From assembly GCF_902148845.1 (NCBI RefSeq), contig NC_043751.1, positions 16,273,586-16,337,585 on the forward strand: a stretch of DNA of 64,000 nt. Reading direction: 5' to 3'. A program made the position numbers and the translations under genes. Origin of the DNA: Salarias fasciatus. Its lineage: Eukaryota; Chordata; Actinopteri; Blenniiformes; Blenniidae. The number at the start of each line of letters is the position of its first letter. The stretch's first letter is position 1. Below are positions 1-13,822 of this stretch, piece after piece. Below the pieces are notes generated by a model that was given only the letters and a program-made list of their open reading frames with translations, was not told the DNA's origin and made no database searches.

Positions 1-355
1 TTAAAGGTACACTCCATTGTACGGATTTTGTTGCCAGACCTTGCAGCGCATTAAAGGGGATGTCGAAGCCGCCACTGTGCGGAGAGAGGACCCTTTGAGG
101 TTTGCTCAGTTTCCTTTTTGCATTCTAAATTTTTCATTGCTTTTTAAAAATTGAAACGTGTCTGAAGACATATGGAAATAAATTTTCTTTTAGGTTCATA
201 CAGGAACTTTGATTTTATAGCTCCCAGTCCAGAGTTAAAAGATAAATTCTGCTGCTTTGTGGTCAGGCGTTCTCCGCGGACGCCGGTTTGTGGCCGCGGT
301 GCATTGTGGCTCGGTCCCCGCTCTTCTGTCGGGATCCTCCGCTAACGTGAAGCTG
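1..355 (+). promoter_or_regulatory. sephs1: sephs1 promoter and probable untranslated first exon
   Basis: There is no supportable coding frame. A GC-rich stretch at about 265-355 ends in an AGCTG followed by GTAAG at 356, a good splice donor. I infer that it is the end of a non-coding first exon joined to the ATG exon, whose acceptor is TTCCAG at about 1695-1700. The CpG-rich sequence continues to about 780. The exact transcription start cannot be read from the sequence. Confidence 0.4.
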
Positions 356-1702
356 GTAAGGAGAAACTACTTAAAGGGGAAATGTTGCACGAATATAACT
401 CCGCTTTGGTCCTAAAATCGCATCTGGGACAGTCGTAAACACGCGTATTGCTCCATATCATCACAAACTTTGCACATGTGGCCCACGCGGTGCTGTTTTA
501 TTGGTACTAACTCTGATGTTGCACACATCGCATGGCGACGGGCAGGAAAGGGTTAATTTTTTCCGCCGCCGACATTTTTGTTCGGCGCTCAGTTGCAACT
601 TTTTAACTTTACATGTGCGACGAGCCGACTCTCCGACCGGCGGAGATGAGGCCGCGTTAGGCCGTGATGTGCGCCGTGCCCGCCCGCAGACGTGCGGCGG
701 GCGGCCGCCTCGGAGGCTTCCGGCTCTTTGTTGCGCCGGAGCTGCTTTATGCTCCTCATGTATGGAGCGGCGTCTGCTAGCCGGAGCTAGCTCTCAGCAC
801 ACAACTGCATCCCCAGCAAAACAAACCGACCTGGAAAGGTGCAGCTGTCAGTTTCGGTACATTACACTGTACGGTGTGATATGCTGCGCATGTTTACCTC
901 CGCTCGTCACTGACAGCGAGCCGGTGTTGGAGGGTTGAATGGACTCAGGATCATTTTCTGTCCTGAACATCACCCCGGTGGACTGAAAGACCCCTGAAGG
1001 CTCACATTAGTTTAAAACACACACAACTGTCGATAAACAGGAACACCTCCAGCTTCCCTGTCAGGTGGTGAAGGCTTTACAGGGACAGATAAACTGAAAA
1101 TACTGGAACTCTGACCCAGCAGCCAGTGATGTGATGTGATGCCTGAGAGTCAAGCAGTACCCGCCCACATGTTTGCAAATAAAGCTGATTTGATTTGCCA
1201 AACGCGTTCCAAAATTAAACCCCAAAAAGAAAAACAAACAAACACGTATACTGCTTGTATTCATTCATTTTCACATTTCATTGTATTTTGAAAAGATCTC
1301 ATGAAAATTGGTTTTATGTTTTATGTTGAGATTATATTCATTTTCTGTAATGATAGTTAAGTTTTATGGTGATTTCTTGTGTCTTCTTCTGAGAAGGTGA
1401 AGTTAAGCCCTTACTGTTCAAACATCAAAATAATGTTATTCATAGATACATGTAGCTGTGGTTAGTTGCTTCAGATTGTGGAGTTGTGTTATAGATGTTT
1501 TATGAATTGATTCGTTGTCATGATGTACACATCAGCACATCTGTGCATAATATAAATCGCTGCAGCACATTTAATTACAGAATTTTTATGAATCCATATT
1601 TATGAATCCATTCAATTGTTTCTGTGTGTCTCATCGCATTCCTTTGCTTTGTCCCGGTCCTTCCCGTTGTTCCAGTGGTGAGGACCCAGAGTTTTTCCAG
1701 AC

Positions 1703-4700
1703 ATGTCTGTGAGGGAGTCTTTTAACCCTGAAAGCTATGAGCTGGACAAAAACTTCAGGCTCACGCGCTTCGCAGAGCTCAAAGGCACAGGCTGCAAGGT
1801 TGGTTGTGGACGTCAGAATATGCTTGGAGGTATTGTTTCAGACATGTTTAAAAAGACCTTGTGATGTTTTGTGACTGCAGGTCCCTCAAGATGTTTTACA
1901 GAAGCTTCTAGAAACCCTACAGGAGAACCACTATCAGGAGGATGAACAGTTTCTTGGGGCAGTTATGCCTCGATTAGGTAATTATGCTCTTGATATAGCA
2001 CAAGTCATTGTTGTTTTCATAACATTGAGCATGACTGATTATAAAGTTCTAAAAAAGAAACTTTTTGACATACTAGTCAAATTTTGACTTTGTGGTTCCA
2101 ACCACTTTTAATTTATCGCTAAAAAATAAAGTTCCCTCTCACAGCAGTGGCATAATGTTTATTTGAAAAGCTGCTAAAACTTTTAAATGCTGACTGATTG
2201 AGGGAAAAAAAGTGCCTCATTTTACAAGACTTCCTAAATGTCCCCATTGTGGGATAAATAAATCAAGTTTTGTCTTGTCCTGACTTAAAATCTATTAAAA
2301 CCTTACATTCAGTTTTGCCTGGACAGAGTTATGAGACTAATTTAAACAACAAAACAAGCAGAAGATCTTTTTTTTCTGCTTCATTAATGCACACCAGCTA
2401 AAATTCCACATGTTTAATGATTTTTCATGCTTTTTTCTTTATTATAAGGCATCGGCATGGACACATGTGTGATCCCCCTCAGACATGGAGGCCTTTCGCT
2501 CGTCCAGACAACAGATTACATCTATCCCATTGTAGACGACCCCTACATGATGGTATGCCTCTGCCTCTCTTCTATTTCTTGTAGTGATACTTTACCTTAT
2601 TGTTCTCAATTATGTGTACTTGTGAGCAAAGGAAGTATGGCACCGTTCAATGGCTTTAATGTGTATTTTCGTTTATTGTTGAGCCTTTTCATGAATAACG
2701 TTCAGTGTTTCTGTTTTGTAGGGAAGAATTGCTTGTGCCAACGTTTTAAGTGACCTGTACGCGATGGGAGTGACGGAGTGTGACAACATGCTAATGCTTC
2801 TGGGGGTCAGCAACAAAATGTCAGAAAAAGTAAGAGACAAACAATAATCAGCAATTGTTTTTAGGATAAAGGTTGAAATTGTATTTCTTACCGCTGCTGA
2901 GGATGTCTTGATCAAAACTCCGAAATACATAATGTTTAACACCTTACTTTGAAACTGTTGGGTCAAAAAGGACAAATCGCTATGAAGATATGGAACAATT
3001 TTACCTAAATAAACTAAAGATTAAGATGTCCAGAAAAGCTGAAAACACGTCAGAGCCTGAATCACATCACTTGAAACTTCTGCACAACTTTGATGGAATT
3101 CAACTGATGTGGTACCACGTGTTCATTTCCATTGATTGAGAGACTAATTTGAATTTCCAACTGTTTCAATATGCACTTCTGATTAGATTCTTTTGCCATA
3201 TCAGTGCCAGAGGCTTTTATGTTCTTTTTAACTTGTCTTCCTGGTATAAATAATGTAAAAAAAACGAAAACAAAACAACCCTCTCCATTTAGACAGAGCA
3301 GAATGACAAGAGAAATAACCAATCTGTAAGTAAATTTGATTTATATAACACTTTTCACAGAAAAATCACAAAGTGCTCAACAATAAGACATAGTACAAAT
3401 TAAAAAGAACATTATTTAAAAGCTTCTCTTGATAGAATTGTGTGGAGGTGGTTCACAATGACGTATCACCTTTGCACATCGTGTGCATATGGAGTATAAA
3501 TTATCTTCATTGGCATTTCATATGTACTCATGTCAGTACTCGATATCATCAACTAGTTAAAAATTAGTACTTGAACCTGTCCTTTAATGAAGTGGTATCT
3601 GTGCATCCTTAATTTTGACATCTAATAATTTGGTCCAGATTGAAGAGTCACAGCAAAAAGAATCAGATCCAGGACAGATCCCTGAGGCACCCCACAGCAC
3701 AGGCTTACTGTAGCAGACTTACTCCAGTTAGATAAACAATAAAATATCTCTCTGATAAATAGGACGTAAATCATTTTAAAACAAGGCCAGTTTTTCATCA
3801 TACCGTGGTGATTACCATTTCAGTATAACAGTGAAATAATGGGATGAATTCATTTTTAATCTTGAAATAAGTATAAAATGTGTCTGACATTGCTACTTTT
3901 TTTTCCAGGAGAGAGACAAAGTCATGCCACTCATCATCCAAGGCTTTAAAGATGCATCGGAGGAGGCGGGCACGTCTGTCACGGGAGGACAGACGGTACT
4001 AAATCCCTGGGTAGTGATGGGGGGAGTGGCCACAACGGTCTGCCAACCCAACGAGTTCATCATGTAGGGCTGAGTTTCCGGATCACGTTTCTCTCGTTTC
4101 ACCGCTTGTCCGTCACCTCGCTGATAGAATCCCTGACTTTTCCCAGGCCAGACAACGCAGTGCCGGGCGACGTGCTGGTGCTAACCAAACCTCTGGGAAC
4201 GCAAGTGGCTGTTGCGGTACACCAGTGGTTAGATATTGTAAGTCTGTCTGTTCATTGGCAGCAATATTTAAGTGTGTAACTGCTTTTCAATGACACATTC
4301 TAATATCATCTTCTGGAAATGCTCTCTGCGACCGCTCAGCCTGAGAAGTGGAACAAGATCAAGCTGGTGGTAACACAAGAAGACGTGGAGCTGGCCTACC
4401 ACGAAGCCATGATGAACATGGCCCGGCTCAACAGGACAGGTAACGCCACCATCAGTGTGTGTACAGAATACCGTCAGAACTCGGCTGCTTGCTGATTCTT
4501 TGGCCATTTGAGTCTCTGTTAATATAACACTACATCTTCAGCTGTTTTCAGAGCAGCACCCTCTGCTGCAGCAAAGAAGGATTGCACCCTTAGTGGCCGA
4601 ATTCCTCAAATCGCCACCCGTGTGTAACTTTGTTTTTTTGTCTCCTTGCGCAGCTGCGGGTCTCATGCACACCTTCAACGCTCACGCAGCCACAGACATC

Positions 4701-5202
4701 ACGGGCTTCGGCATCCTCGGCCACGCTCAGACGCTGGCGCGACAACAGCGGAGCGAAGTGTCGTTCGTCATTCACAACCTTCCGGTGCTCGCCAAGATGG
4801 CCGCCGTGTCGAAGGCCTGTGGGAATATGTTCGGGCTCATGCACGGCACCTGCCCCGAAACATCAGGTATAATGTCCTCTCAGTGGTGGTTTTGTTTCCT
4901 GTTTTTTAATATGCAGTTTGCAACGCTTAGTTTTTGAGGGACATCTTCACAATTCGATTCACACAAACTTGTCTGCTTAAATTCCAGGAGGCCTGCTGAT
5001 CTGTTTGCCCCGAGAGCAAGCCGCCCGCTTCTGTGCAGAGATCAAGTCCCCGAAATACGGCGAGGGCCACCAAGCGTGGATCATCGGGATTGTAGAGAAA
5101 GGAAACCGCACTGCCCGCATCATAGACAAACCCCGAATCATCGAGGTGGCGCCGCAGGCCGCCACGCAGAACGTCAACCCGACACCCGGCGCAACTTCCT
5201 AG
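1703..5202 (+). CDS. sephs1: Selenophosphate synthetase 1 (SEPHS1, threonine form)
   Basis: Nine coding exons (1703-1798, 1881-1977, 2449-2552, 2722-2829, 3909-4063, 4147-4237, 4340-4439, 4654-4866, 4988-5202) join with GT-AG introns into 392 residues, the length of human SEPHS1, and near-identical to it as I remember that sequence. The family (SelD/PurM-like) makes selenophosphate from selenide and ATP. This paralogue carries Thr at residue 29 in LKGTGCK where SEPHS2 has selenocysteine. SEPHS1 is known not to replace SEPHS2 in selenoprotein synthesis and is tied to redox balance. Visible landmarks are [39 protein letters not shown] and the C-terminus NPTPGATS. The start is the first ATG of the exon and matches the family N-terminus [16 protein letters not shown]. 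No frame break was seen. Confidence 0.97.
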
Positions 5203-6205
5203 TGCTCCCGTGGGGCGTCACAGACCGCAAGATTTAACGCTCTGATGAGAGATTTTAGACACATAAACATCAAACCCATCCTAGAGTATTGAAATATATT
5301 CACAAAATACTACGTACACAGAAAAAGACTGGGTTGGCGCCGTCTTCATGGGGGGGAAAGAAAAAAAAAAAGCCCCAGTTGGAGGCCAAAGCAGCCTGTC
5401 GCCACCCAGTGGACTCAACCTGCAGTATCCCCATGATAACAATTGGTAAGAAATAGCGAGTTCTCAAATTCCATTTGCCTTTTGTGTCTGTTGTGTTCTG
5501 TTCAGTGTGCTTGTGCGGGCTGCTTCTGATAAGAGAGCGATAATGAAGACGATAGCCTGATCCTGTTGATAGATCTGGAGTCTCAGGACGTCGAGTCTGT
5601 CGGCTCTTCTTAAAGGAAAAAAAAAAAATTGCTCGAATCCCACAAGCGGATTGTGTAAGGTGTTTTTTGATTTTTTTTCTCTTCACTTTGTACAGATATA
5701 AAGCCTAGTTTTAGTTCATTGCTGTAACTGATGCCTTGAAAGAAACCGAGTGTGACCAGAATGGCTTGTTTTTTGTATTACTTTGAATTTTGTATTGTTC
5801 CCACCCAAACTAATGAATATTCAAATAGGAGAAGGTTTGTTCTCACTACAGTTGCTTCCATGATCTCAATCATATTGGATATTATTAGGAACACACACTG
5901 AATTTTTTTCGTCTTTAACAACTGGCATTAGTCATAGATCAAAGGTAACCAGCGTAATACATCAACCTAAAACCGTCTTTCAATTTTTGAAGATTAAATA
6001 ATTGCATGAAACTTAAGTTAGTAGTCACCAATCAAGCAGTCTCCACAGCAAGCGTGTGACCAGTTGCCTTTGTTGAAGACCCGGTGCGTTAGAATTTTGA
6101 TTCAGTGATGCCAGACGATGTACTCTGAGTGGTTTGACATCCTGCCTGGAATCTGTAAATGTTCACAAGCCCACCTCTTATAATAAACTTCTCTTAATAT
6201 GCAGC
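5203..6205 (+). other. sephs1: sephs1 3' untranslated region
   Basis: About 1 kb of AT-rich non-coding sequence runs from the TAG stop to an AATAAA at 6182-6187, the likely poly(A) signal. An open frame on the other strand at 5300-5686 looks like chance. No other structure was seen. Confidence 0.6.
6182..6187 (+). terminator. sephs1: Poly(A) signal AATAAA, sephs1
   Basis: This is a canonical hexamer 980 bases after the stop codon, followed by a T/G-rich stretch (GTTTTGTGTCTG at about 6205), as expected of a cleavage site. Confidence 0.6.
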
Positions 6206-6772
6206 GTTTTGTGTCTGATGTATTCAAAGCATCCATCTGTTCACCACTGACCCTGGGAATTTCTTAAATATTTCTTAATCAGTAAATCAGTATTCAAATT
6301 GTGAAAAAAAATCCTCTGATTGCCAGTTCAGTTTATTATTCTTTAATTAGAAATGATTAACAGCCATAGATTAATGAATATGTAAATATATCATCCTTTC
6401 GAACAAAGTAGAATTTTCATGTACATAATGTATATTTACAATATTTTTATGCACAAAACAAATCTTATTTTAGGAAAAATATTAGGATTTGCTTATTTAC
6501 ATTAATAGATTTTTTTAAACATGTCTCTGCCAAACAGCTCAAAGAGGAGGAACAACCATCTTACAAATAAAATGTCCCTTAACACCAAACACAGCAGCTC
6601 TAAGGCACAATATTAACAGAAATAAATAAAAAGAGCAATAGCTGGGTGTTTAGTCTGACTGTGGGGAATGCCAGCTTCTGAAATATGAACGACTTCACAT
6701 CTTTGGTTCTCATGAACGGGACCTGATCCTGACTCCCAGCTCTAAAACCATCATAAACTCTCACGCTGTCCA
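6206..6772. other. Intergenic, with cpt1b 3' untranslated region
   Basis: sephs1 (+) and cpt1b (-) converge here. The sequence is AT-rich. TTTATT at about 6331 would be an AATAAA on the minus strand and could end the cpt1b transcript, but several similar sites exist. No coding frame is supported. Confidence 0.4.
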
Positions 6773-9700
6773 TCATATGTGCTTCTTTCCGTTTTCCACC
6801 GGCACAATCTTCACATGTTCTGCCGTCTTTTTGTCATTTTCCGGCTTGAAAAGTGCCTGGATATCAATCATGGCCTTTCGAATGTGCTGACCGAACCGGT
6901 ACGAGTCCTGCAGGCCACAGAGAGGAGGAGTCAGTGGAGACTTTTCAAACGCAGCGTGTAGAAAGCACAGACTGATCAATAATGCGAAGCTTCACTCGAG
7001 GTTCTTACTGTATCCGGGCAGGAGAATTTGCTGGAGATGTGGAATGTGATCAGGTTTTCACCCACAATGATGTACGACACGCCATAACCGTCGTCCGCCA
7101 CCTGCAGGAATACAAAACAGATTGTGATCCTGGATCAGGACAACAGATCGACACACTGCTATGAAACGATGTGACCCGACTCACAGGGCCGAATCCGCCT
7201 CCAGCTCCCACGTATTTGGGGAACTTGTTGATGTCCACTAAGTTGAGCTGCTGTTGTGGCGTCTGGCTGGTGGACAGCTTCCAGGGCTCTGAGAGCACCT
7301 GGTGTGGAGGAGACCGTGGATGTAGTGAGGGGGAACAGTCAGTTACAGAACATATGTGAACTCGATACCAGACAGTCACACCTCACCTTCTTTAGAAACG
7401 GTGAGTCGACACCGAGGTACTTGGAGACAATGTAGAGACAGAAAAGGTGGCGGTCGATACCAGAGCCGGTCATGGCCAGACGGTACATGTTCTGATGTTT
7501 TTCCGAGGCCTTCCGAAACAGCGCCAGTCTCTGCGCCGTCTGGACACACAAAACACCCAGCAAAGAGACCATTATTGTCCTCATCATCGCAGAAAAAAAC
7601 ACCACTGCGTTCATTATATCATCATTACTGCTGTTCACATAATCGTTCTATCGCATCCGGACATCGCAGTTCAACGTCCAGTGTCCTGACCCGCAGAGTC
7701 ACGCTGCCTTAAGGTTGTGGTGACCAAGACCTGGTCTGCACAGTGCGACCTATCACAAGGTGACCCTTCATAAAGTAAAGGTTACCGTGTCTCTCAGGGT
7801 GGAAGCTTGATAGCACACACTCCCGACAACATGTGTTCAAGGTCCAATTGTTATGTAAGAGAAAAACATTTTTTCTTTAATGTTGATTTCTGTATTTTAA
7901 ATGATTTGGGAAATATGAATTTACTTTGCAGAGAGCTTTCTTCAACAATATTTGAGAGCGTTAGTGGCTGACACGCTCGCCTCACTGCAACAGGAACCTG
8001 TGTTCAAGTCCGGGCCTTTCTGTGAAGAGCTTGTATGTTGTCCCATGGTGTGTGTGAGAGGACTCCAGTATCCTCCAGTGCAAATGACATACCGTACACT
8101 AGTGTCTATAAATCATCATTACGTGTGAATATGTGTTAATGTTCTCTCTTTCTGTCTTTGCCATTGACCAAAAGTCGGCTGTGATCAGGCCCGGCGCTGC
8201 TGAGCTGGTTAAAGCGTGTGAGGATGAATGAATGGACAGAAGAATGATGGTGAACGACAACCGGATATTCTGAAGTGGTGTTTGTCTGTGTTCCTGATCA
8301 TATCGAGCGTTTTTGTTTACCGTTGCACCTGCGTCCTCCATGGCTCTGACGAATGCAACGGCCTCGGCGGTGCAGGAGCGCACCGTCTCCGTCCGTCCGT
8401 CCCTGAACATGCGAGTCATTGACGACTCGTACGTCAGACAGAACACGCTCTGATCCTGTGAAGCAGATGGCGCGTCACCAACGAACAGCAGGGGAACGGG
8501 AAAAACAACAATGAATAAAAACTGGAAGAAGACGAAGGGATTGCGGCCTCACTCTGAACTGAGCCAGCTGCAGCGCCAGCTGGATGAAGGCGTCGGGGCT
8601 CGTCCTGCACTTCTTGATCAATCCTTTCCCAAACTCGGTAAACAGACAGCCGTGGAAGTCAACGTCGTCGGCTATTCTCTTAGCTGATAGATACGAAGTT
8701 TCAATGATCTGTTGGCACTAAAAGAGAGGGAAGCAGTAAGACACCTAAACATATAGACACTTAAGAACAAAGCCAATAGGCACTGCCAGCATTGCTTTGG
8801 AGCTTCGCCATACCTCTTTAGGAATCTGCCACTGTAGTCGAGAGGGATGAGGCAGGCCTTTATTTACATCTCCTTTACAGTGTCCCTCCTCTGTGTAGCC
8901 AAGGTGGAAGCAGTCGGTGGCAAGAACATACTACCCAGACAAAAAAATAAATAAATAAATAAAATACAAATTTATACATCTGAAAACTCTGAATTCCCTC
9001 AGTCAGTTTCATGACATGCGTCCTACCTCCCACATGTGGCCCACAATTGGTGCATCGGCCCATGAATGTTCAGCATTTACTCCCATTTTTCCGTTTGGAT
9101 ATGAGATTAAGGTGAACGATTTGTCAAACCACCTGTGAGGGAAAGATAAGGAGAAAGAAAGAATGTTTTTCAGGGAGTCGAACACAAAGCCGGGTTACTC
9201 TGGATCTTCTCAGCCCACCTGTCGTAACATTTTCCATGCAGCAGGGACTTGGCATAGCCGTCCAGTGAATTGGTCTTTGCGGGGTCAAAACCCTGTGGCT
9301 CATCATCCAGAGCCAGAAAAAAAGCGGCAGACTCAATAGCATCCAGGGACACTTTGTTCACCCCCTGGCTGAAGTATTTAATACGTGTCCGAGCCCATGG
9401 AACTCTGAAAGTTGGAGGAAAACAACACATCTCAGTACAGGCAGGGAGGGGCTGAGTTTAGGAGCTGTGGATAAAGCTTTCATAAAGATCACTTCTTCTT
9501 CATCTTCCTTGACTCGACACCTCTCATTCTTACCTCACCCCTGCCTGAAAGTTTTCCAGAGTACTTGTATATAGATACCTGCTCCCTGCCGTCAGGGCAG
9601 CCAGCTTCAGTTCCCCTTGCTGGGGTTCGGATGTGTCATTTAGGATCCTTTGAAACTGCATTTCGAGTTCGCTGGGTAAGAGGTGGCGTCCTCCTGTGTA

Positions 9701-11966
9701 CAGCCACACCTGGAAGAAGCGGCCCTTATGGTAGACGACCAGGTGCTTCCTGTCAGTCAGGTGCTGCACGATATCTGAATGGATGATTCAAACAGACAGA
9801 TAAAGCAGAATCAGTTCACATTCAGTCAGTTCAAGGCCACATGACTGAACCTGTAGCAGCACCTCTTTTTCTCTGTTTATGTGTGAGTTGTCACTGACCT
9901 GTTTCAATGCCAGGGATGCGGGTGGTGTTAAACATCCTTTCCATCTGAGTAGAACACATGGGGACGGTTCCTAAAGCCCTCAGCTGGGAAGAAGCAACAT
10001 CAAGTCAAGTCATCGCAAAGCAAACCTTCATGGAAAACAAAATCAAACGTCAAATAAAAGAAAATGTTGCAGTGAAGACTACCGGTGCATGCTCCCCACG
10101 TTCCAGCTTGCGTCTGTACTGCAGCATGGCGTGGACCACATTTCCCGCCCGTGCAGCCTGACGGTGTGTAGGGGTCACGTACAGGAGATCCTTCAAATGA
10201 ACAACCCAAATCAGTCACACAAATCTAAAAAACAAACTTTGTGAAAAAGAATAAATCACAAAAACCAACATTCACTCTAAACTCTTTTCATTTTTTTTAC
10301 ATTTGGTGATATCAAATACTTCCTATATAGTTATAGTTAATATTAGTAATTCATCTCAACTCCACTGATAACACATCAGTATAAGCAATGTTTCTCACCA
10401 TGATGTAGAAGTTGCTGTTCACCATGATAGGAGCCCGGCCCCGCAGGTAGATGTACTCCTCCCACCAGTCACTAACCTGCAAAGAAAGACTTGTTCATGG
10501 CAGATTCACGTGCATTTCTATTGTGCATCAAATGCAAACACTACTCACATAATTTGTTGCCCACCAGGATTTCAGGACCAGGTATCTCTGCAGCTGAGCT
10601 GCTTTGGAATCTTTGAATTCATTGGCCAAGATCTCCATGTGGTTGTACTGCTTAGTGTCCAGCAGGGGGCGCACTGACTCCAGATACTGTAGGGAAACAA
10701 TGTGGGCTGCAGTCAGAACAAGTGAACAAACTGTATTTATCTTAGCAACCGAAATTCTAAATAAATAGCTGAGGACAGATCTGCAGCTGAGAGGACAGGC
10801 CAGATTTTTTTTATTATTATTATTTTTTGGCATGCTGCTTTAAAAGGGTGAAGGAAGACAGATAAAGCTGTACTGGAAATATTTCCAAAACTGCAGCACA
10901 TCTATTGTGCAAAATTGACTATATTGATTGAATTATACAATGTCTTATTCCTATAAATGCCACAAATCCATAATAGAGAGGAAATTAAGCTGTCAATGGT
11001 GTGTTTCCATGTCACTTTTTTTTTCTCAGTTGTGTGTTTCTGTGTGTGTCAGGTCGACACAAACCCTTTGGATTGTGTCATCCACACTGGGGACAGGCAG
11101 CCTGGGCAGGGAAGCCTGGAAGCTGTAAAGCAGCGGTCTGCGTCCAGAGAACATCTTCACCAGGCTCTAAAGAGGGGAGAGGGAACACAATGAATTATGC
11201 ATTGAAAAATACAGCTGACTGACATACAAACTGTAAACAGAAATGCTGAGATTAAATATTCAAACAAATAAAATGACTGAAAGTCGAACACACACCAGCC
11301 ACATTTTGGTAGATGTGGTCATTTTCCCATGAGACTCAAAGATCCATCCGTGGTAGGACAGCAGAGCTTTGAGTGTGTATCTCAGGAGGTAGATGAGGAA
11401 GAGCCACAGCCCGGTGGCGAACAGGATGGCGCTCAGCACGGCTCGGGTCTGCACCGACACACACTCTCTGCTCAGGAAAAGGCACAGCGTTGTTTTTGTC
11501 ATTCACAGGTTAAACATGAAGCCAGAGCAGTCCAGAATGATTACTGACCTGTACGGCAGGTTTTCTTTGATGGCGTCCATCATTCCTAAAGATGGATCTA
11601 CGTGTGTGTACAAAGAGCTCATCATGGCGATCACAACAATCAACCAACTGAATGGGCTGGCAGGATACACTCCAGCTAAGACGCCGTTCTGTGAATGAAA
11701 GATTTCAAGATTCAACAGAATCCCTCTTCATGATTTCTCTCCTGCTCATACAGAAAATGACGCCTTTCAGAAACATGTCCATAAAAGTGGCCATCATTTG
11801 ATAGTCTCCACATGCCGGACTGCACCTTGAACTGGATGGCTTTCTTCTTCCATGCCGTCACTCCTGACAGGTAGATGTTCTTGATGACATCCTGACTCAG
11901 TTTGAGGTCAACGCCATCTGGGCGCACGGTGAACTGGAAGCCCACCGCCTGATGGGCCTCGGCCAT
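6773..11966 (-). CDS. cpt1b: Carnitine O-palmitoyltransferase 1, muscle-type (CPT1B-like)
   Basis: CPT1 sits in the outer mitochondrial membrane, moves long-chain acyl groups from CoA to carnitine, and is the malonyl-CoA-regulated step of fatty-acid oxidation. Eighteen coding exons (reading order): 11826-11966, 11549-11688, 11296-11470, 11065-11166, 10549-10686, 10399-10476, 10083-10190, 9899-9983, 9579-9774, 9219-9404, 9027-9132, 8814-8930, 8553-8717, 8321-8455, 7387-7539, 7185-7298, 7009-7101, 6773-6907. They stay in frame for 788 residues. Glu3 and His5 of MAEAHQAV match the malonyl-CoA-sensing N-terminus. Two membrane spans follow (about 55-72 and 105-127). The catalytic His in [10 protein letters not shown] is residue 472, and the STSQTPQQQ motif is present. 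Stretches such as [10 protein letters not shown] and [12 protein letters not shown] favour CPT1B over CPT1A. The Lys-rich C-terminal tail is about 15 residues longer than in human CPT1B. Confidence 0.95.
7962..8082 (+). repeat. Fragment of a tRNA-headed dispersed teleost repeat
   Basis: A cpt1b intron holds sequence of the pattern GTGGCTGACACGCTCGCCTCACTGCAA, then a B-box-like GTTCAAGTCC, then a stretch like TTGTATGTTGTCCCATGGTGTG. This follows the widespread fish repeat in which a tRNA-like head precedes 'GTTTGCATGTTCTCCCTGTG'. It is diverged and truncated. The family is named from memory, not from a search. Confidence 0.45.
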
Positions 11967-13140
11967 CTCTGGCTGTCACTGAGGTAAAGAACAAAGAGGG
12001 AGGATGGAGAATGTCAGTGATGATAATATTAATTATAAATCTACATGTGTCATAAAGTAGGCTTGAAAATCTTGGAGATATTTCATCTGGAATGCCTTTT
12101 CTGTTTCGATGAGAAGTGAAGTTCTTTGTGCAACTCTTGCTTTTATTTGCTCTTAATTTGATAAAGTCTCTCCAGGCACTGATACAGAACTTACTGACGT
12201 CTGTTTGAAAAAAATGAAAGATACTGTAAAATATGAAGTCCTCAGATATTTTGTTCTGTGTGATGGCTTAATAATACCCTCAAATAAAAATATTTGGACT
12301 TCCCACGTATCTCCTGAGGTGACACGTCTAGAATTTCTTTTTCCATGTCATATGACTGAACAGTCACTAACTGGGACAAAGTTCAATGGCCAGATATAGT
12401 GGTGCACCGGCTGAGCATGTGCACGGACCTCCAGCGGCTGTGAAAATATAAACACAGAGTACAGCATGCAAAGCAATGCCAAACTCTGCTGTTACATAGT
12501 CCTGAGAGCATATTTTAGTCATGCATAAGTCAACAATCATTGTTTCTGTACAATATGTACCAAATTTAAAAGATATTTAAAATATATTCAGCAATTTTCC
12601 ATTTCTTTAAACTTTTTCTGTGTAGTCCATATGTGGTTAAACGCAACTGAAGCCATCAACACCGGAGCATTGTTTTGATCATTGAAGCTTTAAACACAAA
12701 GAAAACCTGCTTAGATATTAATAATGCATAAAGAGCAGCTGGATACTTTACCTCTGTCAGACCAGAATGAAGGAGAAAATCCACCACAGCAAAGGAAAAC
12801 TGCAGCTTTGTCCTGTGTGAGCGAGGCAGTCAGGCTCCTCGGCTCCCAGGATTCAGCTCTCTGTGCCCTTGAAGTTTCCTTCCTCAGGTAGAGATCAGAG
12901 CAGGCCTCAGCGGTGCTCAGCAGCTCTCCCACTTCCTCAATGCCCCCTCTCAGCCTCTCACCCACTGCCCTTCCTCTTTCCCCCTGTGACGCGCTCCTCC
13001 TTGTAACTGGACACCAAACACACACAGAGGCTCACCTCGTGTGCTGTGAGGTCTCTGCTGAGTAACTTCATCTGCTGGCAGCCCGGTGCCGTTTCACCTG
13101 CCGGGATCACTGATGTGTAATAGGCTCAGTGTAAGGAACA
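11967..13140 (-). promoter_or_regulatory. cpt1b: cpt1b upstream region with possible untranslated exon
   Basis: An acceptor (minus strand CTCAG) sits just before the ATG at about 11979, so the start exon has an upstream 5' untranslated exon. A minus-strand donor at about 12750 (GAG then GTAAAG), backed by GC-richer sequence to about 13080, is the best candidate. The rest (12000-12740) is AT-rich with nothing recognised. Confidence 0.35.
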
Positions 13141-13822
13141 CGGTTTAAATATGTTTCTCTGTTATGAAAAGACACATGTCTTTGATGTTATTATTCTTTA
13201 TTGTCATCAGTTGGCCTGTCCAGGATTTGTCCTGCCATCTGGTTCTTTCACCAGCTCTTTGGGTATTTTGGAAAGAAGCCAGTGTAAAACCAGATAATCT
13301 GCAAATTCTTCAGAGAAATCATCCGTCAGCAGGCAGGTTTCTCTATCACGAAAACACCCGTATTCCACTTTTCTTCTTCTGCTTATGAAAAATTAAGAAT
13401 TTTCTTTGAAAACACATCTTTGTTGAAATGTTTCCTAAATTTGCAAATTTAATCTTTCCCATTACATTAGTTGTAGTGTTGGAAAGGATGGGACGCCACA
13501 GTGTGTCATCATTTGAATTTCTCTTTACTTAATCATTTTTTGTCTTGAAAGTATCACAAATAACATTAAAAATTGATCACAAAAACCTGCTTTATTTTTG
13601 TGAGTTTATTTATTGAATACTTTGTCCTCATAAAATAAGCATAATCTGTCCTGAGACAATAACTCTGAAACACGGGACTGTGATTTAAAGCACAAAAGAT
13701 AAAAACTATCAAAAAATAATCCTCTTTAGGGCAATTATTGCATTTAGTTTGAGAAAAGCTTCAAAGCACCAACAAATTTGGTTGAAAAAAAATCAAACAA
13801 AAAATAATTAATACATAAACAG
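13141..13822 (-). other. Intergenic; probable 3' region of the kelch gene
   Basis: This is AT-rich sequence downstream of the kelch stop codon. Minus-strand AATAAA candidates occur as TTTATT at about 13590 and 13607. No coding frame, RNA gene or recognisable repeat was seen. Confidence 0.35.

Noticed and set aside
501-938. A 145-codon + frame in the CpG-rich region upstream of sephs1.
   Set aside because: GC-rich sequence gives long chance frames. No family resemblance, no splice context; more likely intron 1 of sephs1.
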